Source: Chrysochromulina parva
Lineage: Eukaryota; Haptophyta; Prymnesiales; Chrysochromulinaceae
Assembly (NCBI GenBank): GCA_002887195.1
Contig: PJAB01000502.1
Span: forward strand, 1 to 25,088
Direction: 5' to 3'
Length of the DNA stretch: 25,088 nucleotides
A model generated the notes under the pieces. That model saw only the letters and a list, made by a program, of their open reading frames with translations, had not been told where the DNA came from and searched no databases. Both the position numbers and the translations under genes were made by a program. The stretch's first letter is position 1, and every line of letters starts with the position of its first letter. Positions 17,125 through 25,066 of this stretch are shown here, one piece after another.

Positions 17125-17851
17125 GCTTGCAAGAAACAACATCAATCACTGAATGCTGTATGGACTGTTGGCGTGCAATTGTCTTAGGACGTGGGTGGCC
17201 TCGCATCGATGGGGGGGCATTGGAACATGAGGGGCAATCATGGGGGACAATCCACTAGCGACTAGGGCTTGAGCTCACGGAGAGGGGGATCACGCTTCCT
17301 GTACTGCAGTGGTCGATTCCCGGGTGGGCGGGAGCGTCGAGCGAGAAAAGCGCTCATGGCTGGAGCGAGAAAAGCGCCGTATAGGCTGCGGCGCGACGAG
17401 ACAATCGTGCGCGGCCCTGTCGCCTTAATGAAGAGGATGGTGCGGGGCATGCGCATCCGCATGGTTCTTGGTACATGGTAGAGGACACCTGTGGTGTAAG
17501 CTGTACCATCCGCATGCATACATCTTAGAGATGTCGAGATAGAAAAGTTATCTTTTGTCTCACCGGACCGTACCTAACGAATCGGGCGACCATCGGGCGG
17601 CTAGCGACCTCCCCCTTTCCTTTTCGCTTTTGGTTTCTCCCCCTTGGCAGCATGGCAGGGGGCGGTTGAGATAGAAAAAAACTTGTCTTTTGTGATTTGT
17701 CGTCCGTCGGTACTCCGACCGGGGACCGTACCTAACGAGGCGGGCGACGATACACGCCTTTCCGGACTTTAGAATTCACAGTGCGTACATCCTCCGGTTC
17801 ACAGCCAATGGTTGAATCGGCGAGCCAGACCGACTCCACCCTGTAGAAATC
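17125..17851. other. Intergenic region with a diverged direct repeat
   Basis: Between the metal ATPase and the selenoprotein gene. A segment beginning GAGATAGAAAA and ending ACCGTACCTAACGA-N2-CGGGCGAC occurs at 17536-17590 and again, with an insertion, at 17668-17747. GAGCGAGAAAAGCGC occurs twice around 17339-17376. No RNA gene or credible coding frame is seen. Confidence 0.6.
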
Positions 17852-18438
17852 ATGTCGCGTCCCCTTCTGGCTCTCGTCTTTGTCGGCGCGGCATCGGCGC
17901 TGAAGCACTCGTTTCTGACGCAGCATGCACCTCACCACGCCGTGCGCGCAGCACTGCTCATGGCCGAGCCCAAGTTGATGGTTCACGTCGAGTGAGCTGC
18001 CTTTCCTTGACCGGCAGCCAAGCTGCCAAGACCGCCCCTGCATACCTATCAAACTCACATCAACTTATCGACCTGCATACCTATCAACCCCATGCGTGTA
18101 GGTACTGCGGAGGGTGATTTGACAAGTTCGACGATTTGCCCCTGCTGAAGAAGGTCATCATGGACCGCTTTGGCGACGAGGTGGCTATCACTGCATCGTC
18201 GGATGGAAATGTGGGCTCTTTCGAGGTGACGGCGGCTCAAACTGGAACCACGCCATGGCCGCCGCCGCCGGTGAAATACCCGAAAAAATACGAATCGGCC
18301 GTTGGCAAGCTCGTGTACTCGAAGTACAACAGCCAATTTCAGGCGGAACCCTGCCGTACTGACGAACAGAGGTCAAAGGTGGCAGATGAGATTGAGGCCA
18401 TGCTCGACGCCGACAATGGCGCAGGCGACTGTGTCTAA
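17852..18438 (+). CDS. SelW-like (Rdx family) selenoprotein with signal peptide, two exons
   Basis: Proposed exons 17852-17991 and 18102-18438 give 158 residues including selenocysteine. Exon 1 starts MSRPLLALVFVGAASALK, a clear signal peptide or first part of a plastid leader, and ends LMVHVE. The splice GTCGA|GTGAGC ... GTGTAG|GTAC joins it to YCGG-TGA-FDKF in one frame. The result VEYCGGU places Cys49 and Sec52 in the CxxU redox motif of SelW/SelT/SelH proteins. Downstream family features follow: LLKKVIMDRFG, GSFEVT (the conserved G-x-FEV strand) and GKLVYSK. An insert of about 22 Pro/Lys/Tyr-rich residues separates the last two. TGA 18115-18117 is the only in-frame stop before TAA 18436-18438. 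A thiol-redox role in the secretory pathway or plastid is inferred. Without UGA recoding, the product would end after residue 51, within the redox motif. Confidence 0.8.
17992..18101 (+). other. Predicted intron of the selenoprotein gene
   Basis: A 110-nt GT-AG intron (GTGAGC...GTGTAG). It contains two copies of CCTGCATACCTATCAA (18037 and 18073 regions). Without splicing, exon 1 would run into TGA at 17993-17995 after 47 residues. Confidence 0.75.
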
Positions 18439-18777
18439 TCATCCAGATCTCATGTCCTAGCTCACGATTGATGAGCTGTGCCACAGCGCAACGGCCAGGC
18501 TGCCCATGACGGTGGGCCGGTGGAGAGTGCACGCGTGGATCGCGCTGCATGCCGGCTGCCTGAGGATGCTTGCAACGGGCCGCTGCGAACGTGAACAGCT
18601 CTTCTCAATCTGATCGATTGAAATATGTGACACCTTACACCTTTGAAAAACAAAAAAAGTCAAATCGCTACGTACGGTTACCCCAACGGTTCGGTTTCAC
18701 CCCGGACCGATGAAACCCCGGACCACGCGGAACGACGATACGAGATACGTAGTACGCACAAGGCGAAGGCCAACAGT
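18439..18777. other. Convergent intergenic region (selenoprotein 3' UTR)
   Basis: Between the ends of the selenoprotein gene (+) and the deiminase gene (-). It holds the SECIS candidate, an A-rich stretch at 18645-18660 and a short repeat CCCCGGACC at 18701 and 18716 regions. Confidence 0.55.
18495..18575 (+). ncRNA. Candidate SECIS element in the selenoprotein 3' UTR
   Basis: About 390 nt after the Sec codon, ATGA (18506-18509) and TGA (18561-18563) could form the non-Watson-Crick core. They are separated by a helix of GGTGGGCCGG (18511-18520) with CCGGCTGCC (18552-18560): nine pairs, two of them G-U, and one bulge. A further inner helix pairs TGCACGCG (18528-18535) with CGCGCTGCA (18541-18549), as in form-2 SECIS. 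The internal loop has no AA, so the match is not canonical. The basal stem is weak. No better ATGA candidate was found by eye. Confidence 0.35.
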
Positions 18778-20121
18778 TCATGCTGCCGGCATGTTATTCG
18801 AGATGCAATTCAGCCCACCTCCGCCAAAATTCACGGGCTCAGGATTGACGCCTTTCACCTCGTAGCCGGGAAACAACCGGCGCATCGTAGCCACGGCTTG
18901 CGCATCAGCGTCGGCGAATCGTTGCGGCCGGCCGGGCTTGTAGTACTGCGGCAGCACAATGAGGCCGTTGGCGATCACATAGTTGGTGTAGGAGGCCGCT
19001 GCGATGACTTCGACACTCCCCGAGCCTGGGGTGAGTCCTAACTCAGGTAGCTGGGCAAGCAGCTGGTACGTGCCCTCGGATGCATTGATAGTCAGGTAGA
19101 GCTCCTCAGGGTAGGGCATCCGTTCGACGACGAGACGGCGGCCGCTCTGATCTGTCTGGTTGCTCAGCAGCGCCGCATTCGCGTCCAGTCGGCGTGCGGT
19201 CGTCGCTGCGAGCGCCGAGTGCTGCGCCTGCTGCGGCGTCAGCTGAGGCACCACCACGGTGTACGGGCCAACAAACCGCGCGCACTCGTCGACGTGCCCG
19301 CCGGTGCCGATGGTGGTGTACACGCGACGGCCTCCCTCGCCTTCGAGCGGCCCGAGGTACGACTGCTCATCGTCCGCCACCCCATCCTGAGTCCAAACCA
19401 CGTGGCTCACGCGGAGGTACTTCTGCGCGAGAGCCTCGATCTGAGCGTCTGTCAGGCCAGGGTGCCGCTGGCGCTCGACTTCGCGCGACATGATCACAGT
19501 CCCTAGGCCATTGAAGGACTTGTCACCACCCTCGGTCACGAAGTCCGTTGCGCTCTCCACGGGCAGGCCAAGCGCCGTACTGAGGCCGTCGGGGACCGTG
19601 TTCGGTACGTCGCACGTAGCCCACGGGCCACGCACGTGATCACCAACAAGGTAGCCCCACAATGTAAAGTGCGGCTTAATCATGAGGCGACTCGGTTCGC
19701 GCCCACCGGCCCGCCGCAGCCAGATCGGGCCGGTGTCCCGTGTCCAGATGTCACAATGGCTCACGTTCACGTAGCTAATGTTGGGTACCGGCAACGTCAG
19801 GCCGGCTTTCATCAGCGCCAGCTCGAAGCTCCGCTGCTGATGAGCGGTGCTCTTGGGATCCACGAGCACGCGCACGTGCACGTGCGTATGCAGAGCTTTG
19901 GCAAGCTCGGCCTGCACCGCCGTGATCGTGTCAGGATAGGTGAATTTGGACGGATCCGCGAACTGCACGTCGGGGTCCTGTGCAAGCAGCAGAATCGAGT
20001 CCATTGGCTCTGTGTATGCTGGTGCGTACCACCCCTCAGCGTTGTCGTCGGCGTCGGCCCTCTTGACGGAGGAGTGCGCCAGTGTGGCGAGCAGAAGAGC
20101 GGTCGTTAAAACATTGCGCAT
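18778..20121 (-). CDS. Agmatine deiminase / peptidyl-arginine deiminase-family enzyme, secreted
   Basis: Encodes 447 residues from the ATG at 20121; the frame is open further upstream but without an ATG. The family hydrolyses guanidino groups (agmatine to N-carbamoylputrescine, or arginine residues to citrulline). Family motifs: HCDIWTRDTGPIW (Trp126, Arg128, Asp129), EGG (197-199), GTGGHVDE (His276, Asp278) and NFGGGGLNC with the probable nucleophile Cys439. The length is somewhat above the usual 350-370 because of an N-terminal signal peptide (MRNVLTTALLLATLAHSSV) and an insert around 240-265. Agmatine deiminases are normally cytosolic, so a signal peptide points to an extracellular, vacuolar or plastid enzyme and leaves the substrate open. 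The product shares a 234-nt divergent promoter region with the ankyrin gene. Confidence 0.88.
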   Translation of the reverse strand: MRNVLTTALLLATLAHSSVKRADADDNAEGWYAPAYTEPMDSILLLAQDPDVQFADPSKFTYPDTITAVQAELAKALHTHVHVRVLVDPKSTAHQQRSFELALMKAGLTLPVPNISYVNVSHCDIWTRDTGPIWLRRAGGREPSRLMIKPHFTLWGYLVGDHVRGPWATCDVPNTVPDGLSTALGLPVESATDFVTEGGDKSFNGLGTVIMSREVERQRHPGLTDAQIEALAQKYLRVSHVVWTQDGVADDEQSYLGPLEGEGGRRVYTTIGTGGHVDECARFVGPYTVVVPQLTPQQAQHSALAATTARRLDANAALLSNQTDQSGRRLVVERMPYPEELYLTINASEGTYQLLAQLPELGLTPGSGSVEVIAAASYTNYVIANGLIVLPQYYKPGRPQRFADADAQAVATMRRLFPGYEVKGVNPEPVNFGGGGLNCISNNMPAA

Positions 20122-20355
20122 TGTGTGGTACAGGTACAGGTACCGTCGTCCAAGCACCAGGGGTAGGAGGATCGGTAGGAGAACATCCTCCGGGCCACTC
20201 GTGCGACTTCGTCAACGACAAATCGTGGATCACCTCGACGGTTCTAATACCCGCGACCTAGTCCGCATCAAATTTCGACGCGTATCGACACCGTGGCGTC
20301 AGCCCCCCGCACCGCGCCGACGCAATTACGAGATTCTAAGTGAAGATTCGCGGCG

Positions 20356-20943
20356 ATGGCTTGCGCTGCCCTGTTCGCGCTGGCCGCATCGGCGCTCACC
20401 GGCGGAGCACAGACGACGCTCGGCCGCCGCGCGTTGCTCTCGAGCGCTGCCGCTGCCGCCGTTGCACCGCTGCAGGCGGCGCAGGCCTTCAACCTGCCAC
20501 CGCTCAGCGAATTCGACAATCCAAAGGCGAGGGCCGCCGCTGCCAAGCAGGCCAACCCTCCGCTGTCAGAGCAGCAGAGTGCAGCCTTTTACGCCGTGAG
20601 CACCGGCGACCAGGCATCGCTCAAGCTCATGGTCGACGGGGGCTGGGATCTAGCTTCCGCCAAGGATACGGCCGGCAAGACGGTGCTGCACCGTGCTGCT
20701 CAAGTGGGCAATGACGCGGCAGTCGAGACGCTGCTCAAGGCCGGATCCGAGGTGGATGCTGTTACCCAGTGGAAGGAGACCCCTTTGCACATGGCGACGC
20801 GCAACGGCAGGCTCGAGTGCGTAAAGCTGCTGACGGCTGCCGGCGCGAAGGTTGACAAGCAGACCATCGGCGGCGACACTCCGCTCGTGCTGGCCAAAAA
20901 GTATCGGATGAAGGCCGTTGAGGACTATCTGGCCAGCCTGTGA
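20356..20943 (+). CDS. Ankyrin-repeat protein, predicted thylakoid lumen
   Basis: Encodes 195 residues. The leader starts with a short hydrophobic signal (MACAALFALAASALTGGA), continues through a short Thr/Gly stretch and reaches LGRRALLSSAAAAAVAPLQ, a twin-arginine motif (Arg24-Arg25) plus hydrophobic core ending AQA|F (42-45). This three-part build is what secondary-plastid algae use for Tat-imported thylakoid lumen proteins. The mature part has about three to four ankyrin repeats: a diverged one from about 70, then GKTVLHRAAQVGNDAAVETL, ETPLHMATRNGRLECVKLL and DTPLVLAKKYRMKAVEDYL. Ankyrin repeats bind proteins; the partner is unknown. The start has GCGATGG context. Family assignment is certain, location is a good inference. 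Confidence 0.85.
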   Translation: MACAALFALAASALTGGAQTTLGRRALLSSAAAAAVAPLQAAQAFNLPPLSEFDNPKARAAAAKQANPPLSEQQSAAFYAVSTGDQASLKLMVDGGWDLASAKDTAGKTVLHRAAQVGNDAAVETLLKAGSEVDAVTQWKETPLHMATRNGRLECVKLLTAAGAKVDKQTIGGDTPLVLAKKYRMKAVEDYLASL

Positions 20944-21301
20944 GGACGAGGCGCATGCATACGTGGTGCTCCCACCGCCCGTGCATGTGTCTGTGCCTGT
21001 ACAGTAGAGGGTATCCGTAGAGCCCATGCCACGATGCTGTGCCACAGAGAGACTCAAAATACAGACAGCCGCGGAATGAGGACAGTGCAAGAGGAAAGAC
21101 CATGGCTCGCAAACTCACAAAGAGACAGAGTTTGTTCCACCGCGCGCACTTCCACCAAGATTATTTCAAAACCGCTTCTCCGCTTGCCGAACCTGATTTT
21201 TTACGCGGCATCTTTTGACGAGATCGTGGGAAGACAGATGGTGAGCCAGAACCCAGAACGGGCCGTCCGGACCCGCAACAGAAGCCCCCTAAATTCGAGG
21301 A
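20944..21301. other. Intergenic region, nothing specific seen
   Basis: About 360 nt between the ankyrin gene and the radical-SAM-like gene, both on the plus strand. No repeat, RNA gene or coding signal was recognised. Confidence 0.5.
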
Positions 21302-22036
21302 ATGAGAAGCCAGCTCTCGCACACGGACGTTCACAGCCCGTTCATGCTTCCCGGCTTGACGTACCGCCTCGGCTCGACCCTTTACGTGGCGCTGACGAAC
21401 CGATGCAACGCTGTGCCGCTGCCACAGACGCGCGGCCCTGGCTTTGCGATGTCGTCAGCGAGCGGCTTCGTGCCATTGCCGGCTGGAAACGAGCCGAGCG
21501 CTGCTGATGTGGCTGAGGCCGTTCGTGCTGCTTTTGCAAGCCATGACATACCAAGCGAGGTGTGCTTTGCTGGCGTCGGCGAGCCTCTGCTTCGGCTACG
21601 CGAGCTCGAAGCGGCGGCGACTCTCATCAGCAGTGAGCACCCTCACGACCTAGTGCTGCGCGTCAACACGAACGGGTTGGTGCCCACGAGCGAGGCACTC
21701 GACACGGCGGCTCGCCTTCGGGCCGCGGGCGTGAGCGCGGCAACCGTGGCTCTCGCTACAGCCAACGCCGATCAGTACGTGCAGCTCATGAAACCCGAGA
21801 AGCTGAGGTACTCGCCCGTCTTCAGCCTGTCGCTCGGACTCTCGGAGGTGCAAGGCTTCGTGAGTGCATGTGTGGACGCTGGGCTAGCCGTGGAATGCAC
21901 CGCCGTCGAAGCCCCCGATGTCGATATTGAGGCCACCGCCAACCTGGCCGCGCAACTCGGTGCCACCTTTCGTGCGCGCAAGTGGTTTCCGGCTGTAGAG
22001 AGAAGCAGTGACCACTCAGACGGACTATCTCAGTAG
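21302..22036 (+). CDS. Radical-SAM-like protein (TatD-associated type) with incomplete cluster motif
   Basis: Encodes 244 residues. The sequence follows bacterial radical SAM proteins linked to TatD: TLYVALTNRCN for the first strand, VCFAGVGEPLLRL for the SAM-binding GEP motif, LVLRVNTNGL for the next strand, then a Y-LMKPEK segment, CTAVEAPDVD and LGATFRARKW at the end. In this family the motif after TNRC is CxxxCxxC, binding a [4Fe-4S] cluster. Here Cys35 is kept but the other two positions read Pro39 and Gln42. The protein may therefore not bind a normal cluster and may have lost or changed its chemistry. The reading frame is intact on both sides, so this is not a simple frameshift. The substrate is unknown. 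Confidence 0.72.
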   Translation: MRSQLSHTDVHSPFMLPGLTYRLGSTLYVALTNRCNAVPLPQTRGPGFAMSSASGFVPLPAGNEPSAADVAEAVRAAFASHDIPSEVCFAGVGEPLLRLRELEAAATLISSEHPHDLVLRVNTNGLVPTSEALDTAARLRAAGVSAATVALATANADQYVQLMKPEKLRYSPVFSLSLGLSEVQGFVSACVDAGLAVECTAVEAPDVDIEATANLAAQLGATFRARKWFPAVERSSDHSDGLSQ

Positions 22037-22057
22037 CACCTAGCTAGAGGGGTCTTT

Positions 22058-22095
22058 TGAGTGAGTGAGTGAAAGTGAGTCTAGTGAGTGAGTAA
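22058..22095. repeat. GTGA tetranucleotide repeat
   Basis: Imperfect GAGT/GTGA repeats just past the radical-SAM-like stop codon. Confidence 0.8.
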
Positions 22096-22213
22096 GCTGC
22101 AATTTTTTGTGAGCCGCTTGCTTTTCTCGGTTCCCGTGAAGAAACTCGCCGACTTGGTCATTAACAAGTAAGCCCACTTTGTCATAGGAATAGGCGTGAG
22201 GCGTGCGACAACC

Positions 22214-22895
22214 ATGCGGCCGGAAATGATGGCCGTGCTTTCTCTCACGCAACAGCCTCAACGATGGTTCTTCGATGATCTGCGTCCGCCGGCCGCTGCT
22301 CTGACCGACGTTCCTTCGGGTGAATGTCTCGCCGAGCCAACGTACGCCATCTACAAGCCACGGAATGTGCTGAGTGCTGCAGGCCACGACACTCAGAAAC
22401 GTCGGACTCTGACAGACATCATGCTTGAGGCGGGTGTCGTGCCGATGGCTGGCCACGTGGGCAGGCTTGATTTTGAGACGTCGGGGCTCATTTTGGTGAC
22501 GGCTCACGGCCTCCTCAACCGCGCATTGATCAATCTGCCTGAGGTGCTCGAGGCGTACGGCGGCTCGCCGGTGACAAAGCGCTATGAGCTGATCGTCGCA
22601 GGTCGGCACGAGCCTGAATCACCGAGCATCCAACGACTCGCGGCGCCACTCACCCATCGACTCAGCGGCCGAACGTACTACTCGAGGCCGGCGGTCGCCG
22701 TCGAGTGCCGCGGTTCGTACGTGGACGAGCGGCCCGCCTCCGAGTGGCGATTCTTTGATAGCACGGCGGACAGGGCGCGCAAGCGAGAGCAGCACGGGGA
22801 GATCAGGCGCGCGTCGAAGCGACTTCCTTCAGCTCGTGAGCTCTGGCACGCGAGCCGGCGCGCCGAGAGGCAGCGAGCTCAGCAGCAGCAGCAGC

Positions 22896-22968
<73 letters not shown>

Positions 22969-23440
22969 AGAGGAGCAGGAGCAGCAGCAGTTGGAGGCGG
23001 CGTTGGCGTTGGGAGAGGCGAATTGCCTTTCGGAGCTGGCCCAGCTGGACGCCGAGGACGGGGACGCTGAGGACGGACGGGCGACGAATGTGGTGGAGGC
23101 GCCTCGCCTTTTGGAGGATCCTCTCGCTCAGGACGGCGCTCAGGATGGCTGGGTCACACGCGTCGAAGTGGTGCTTTCACAGGGGCGGAATCATCAGGTC
23201 CGACGCCTGTGCAAGCAGGCGGGGCTGCATCTGCATCACCTGCGCCGCTTGGAGGTGGGGCCTGTAGGGCTTGGCGGCCTCGAGCCTGGCCAGGTGCGCG
23301 AGCTCGAGCGCGACGAGAAGCGCGCGCTGTACGAGTGGTGCTTGCCGCGCCTACTCGAGGCGCAGCAAGGCTTCGATGAATCGCTCTTGTCCGTTGAGGG
23401 AGCCGAAGCCGTGCACGGAGCGCGGCTTAAGCGCGGCTGA
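22214..23440 (+). CDS. RsuA/RluE-type pseudouridine synthase with polyGln insert
   Basis: Encodes 408 residues. These enzymes convert uridine to pseudouridine in ribosomal RNA. YAIYKPRNVLSA, GHVGRLDFETSGLILVT (catalytic Asp86) and KRYELIVAG are the standard N-terminal half; VEVVLSQGRNHQVRRLCKQAGL and LRRLEVGPVGLGGLEPGQVREL are the C-terminal half. No S4 domain is present, as in RluE. About 140 residues separate the halves where bacterial enzymes have roughly 20. The insert is charged, then polyGln (5 CAG, one CGG, 23 CAG; residues 223-251), then acidic. It most likely loops out of the fold. Organelle or nuclear location is not clear; no obvious leader is seen. ATG 22214 (ACCATGC) is chosen; a GTG lies 18 nt upstream in frame. 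Confidence 0.88.
22898..22966 (+). repeat. (CAG)23 trinucleotide repeat in coding sequence
   Basis: 23 pure CAG codons, preceded by five more (22880-22894) and one CGG interruption. All read as Gln within the pseudouridine synthase. Confidence 0.95.
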
Positions 23441-24007
23441 GACACTGTAAGAGCCGCCGAGAGGAGCAAACACCCCCGTCTGTCACATCACGTCACACGT
23501 CTGCGATGCGACATGTAATATGGCCATGATGGGGATCCACACACGTGACATTCCACGTGGAGAGGGTCCAGTGTGCCCAGGAAGCGAAACGACGCGACAT
23601 GGAAGACGCGCGCTCATTCGATTCGGGAACACTGGTGTTACACCGGAGGTGCGTAAAGAATCCCTTCGCTGGAGCACCTGGGTCCTGGCATGGCCGGCCA
23701 ACGCGCCATGGGCATGGCGCATTGGCGGGTTCACGTACACGATTCCATGACAGATTCTAATTCTAAATTCTGATTCTGAAACACAGCAACGGCGCCGTGC
23801 GCATGGAATTCATGCACCGGCGCACTTCCACTTGACAAGGACAGCAATCCAAGAATCCAAAGCCTCGCCCAAGCACAGCGTGACCCCCACGTGATCGTAG
23901 GACCTTCACGTGATCAGCTAACAGCAATCCCAACTCCGTTTATAGGAGGCAGCTCTCAGAAGAGGCTGCTAAAAAAAGAGGCGACACCCGATTGCCGTCA
24001 CCCCGCC
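23441..24007. other. Convergent intergenic region with four CACGTG boxes
   Basis: Between the 3' ends of the pseudouridine synthase (+) and WD40 (-) genes. CACGTG occurs at 23542, 23554, 23888 and 23907; the last two are in a repeated CACGTGATC. Also present are the hairpin at 23694 and a near-palindrome CTGGTGTTACACCGG around 23632-23648. Short frames on both strands (76-85 codons) lack support. Confidence 0.5.
23694..23728. repeat. Strong imperfect hairpin
   Basis: CCGGCCAACGCGCCATG (23694-23710) pairs with CATGGCGCATTGGCGG (23713-23728). There are eight perfect inner pairs, one C-A mismatch, four more pairs, one bulged G and three more pairs, around a GG loop. It lies in the convergent region 254 nt after the pseudouridine synthase stop. 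Confidence 0.6.
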
Positions 24008-25066
24008 TCACCTGCTTTGCAAGCAAGCTTCAATCAGTAGATCTAGCACATCATCAGGAAACTTCATGCTGTATTTGTTCAGCCACAGCAGCTGCAAGAC
24101 AAATTGCTGGGTGGTGACGTTGAACAACAAATGATCTTTGCGAGACCACTTGACCATATCCCAGCGTTTGATCGTCCCACCATTGCATGCGGACACGATC
24201 TTCGTGCCATCTGGGGAAAACGCCACCGAGTTGATCGAGCCGCTGTGGGCGTTCGTCTTCTCGCTCAGCAGCCCCAGCGCGCCTGCAATACGAGCCAGCA
24301 AGCGTCAGTTTTGGCCAAGGAGGGGCGATTCGAGGGCTCCGACGCACCTGCATCCCAGACTTTGATCGTCTTGTCGTCCGATCCCGACACAATCTTGGTC
24401 CCGTCCGGGGAAAACGCCACCGACCTGATCAAGACGCTGTGGGCGTTCGTCTTCTCGCTCATCAGCTCCAGTTTGCCTGCCAGACAAGCCAGCCTGGTAG
24501 CGTCAGTTTTGGCCAAGGAGGGGCGATTTGGAGGGCTCCGGCGCACCCGTATCCCAGACTTTGATCGTCCCGTCGCGCGATACGGACACAATCTTGGTCC
24601 CGTCAGGGGAAAACGCCACCGACACGACCCAGCCGCTGTGGGCATTCGTCTTCTCGCTCAGCATCTCCAGTTTGTCTGCCAGGCAAGCCAACAGGCGTCA
24701 GTTTTGGCCAAGAGGAGGGGCGATTTTGGGCTCGCGGCGCACCCGAATCCCAGACTTTGATCGTCTTGTCCCACGATCCCGACACGATCTTGATCCCGTC
24801 CGGGGAAAACGCCACCGACGTGATCCAGCTGCTGTGGGCGTTCGTCTTCTCGCTCAGCAGCCCCAGCGCATCTGCCAGACAAGCCAGCAGGCGTCAGTTT
24901 TGGACAAGGAGGGGCGACTTTGAGGGCTCCGGCGCACCTGCATCCCAGACTTTGATCGTCTTGTCGTGCGATCCCGACACAATCTTGGTCCCGTCCGGGG
25001 AAAACGCCACCGACGTGATGGTGCTGCTGTGGGCGTTCGTCTTCTCGCTCAACAGCCCCAGCGCGT
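24008..25066 (-). CDS. WD40-repeat protein, 3' part (5' partial), five exons visible
   Basis: Read on the minus strand, exons are 25066-24938, 24871-24743, 24675-24547, 24476-24348 and 24282-24008, with TGA at 24010-24008. Each of the first four is exactly 129 nt and encodes one WD40 repeat: [10 protein letters not shown], then [15 protein letters not shown], then DKTIKVWD. The last holds one more repeat (diverged, GGTIKRWD) and a 49-residue tail, MVKWSRKDH to [10 protein letters not shown]. All introns are phase 1, start GTGCG and end with CAG (TGGCAG in all but the last, TTGCAG), and are 66, 67, 70 and 65 nt long. Exon and intron together repeat as a unit of about 195-199 bp, and the introns are also alike. 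WD40 repeats build a propeller for protein binding; five blades are too few, so more must lie upstream of the window. Partner and function are unknown. Confidence 0.85.

Noticed and set aside
17269..17481. A 70-codon Arg-rich frame in the ATPase-selenoprotein gap, and a tRNA T-arm-like GGTCGATTCC nearby
   Set aside because: Composition is shadow-like, and the T-arm match lacks a base and has no cloverleaf partners.
21413..21427. A 15-nt GT-AG mini-intron in the same motif
   Set aside because: Far too short for splicing, and removing it would not create the cysteines.
21395..21431. A frameshift hiding the missing radical-SAM cysteines
   Set aside because: The +1 frame gives Cys-Arg-Cys, not CxxxCxxC spacing, and the main frame matches the family on both sides without a shift.
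23483..23760. Short frames of 71-85 codons on both strands between the pseudouridine synthase and WD40 genes
   Set aside because: No family resemblance, no supporting start context, and both strands open equally, as in random GC-rich sequence.
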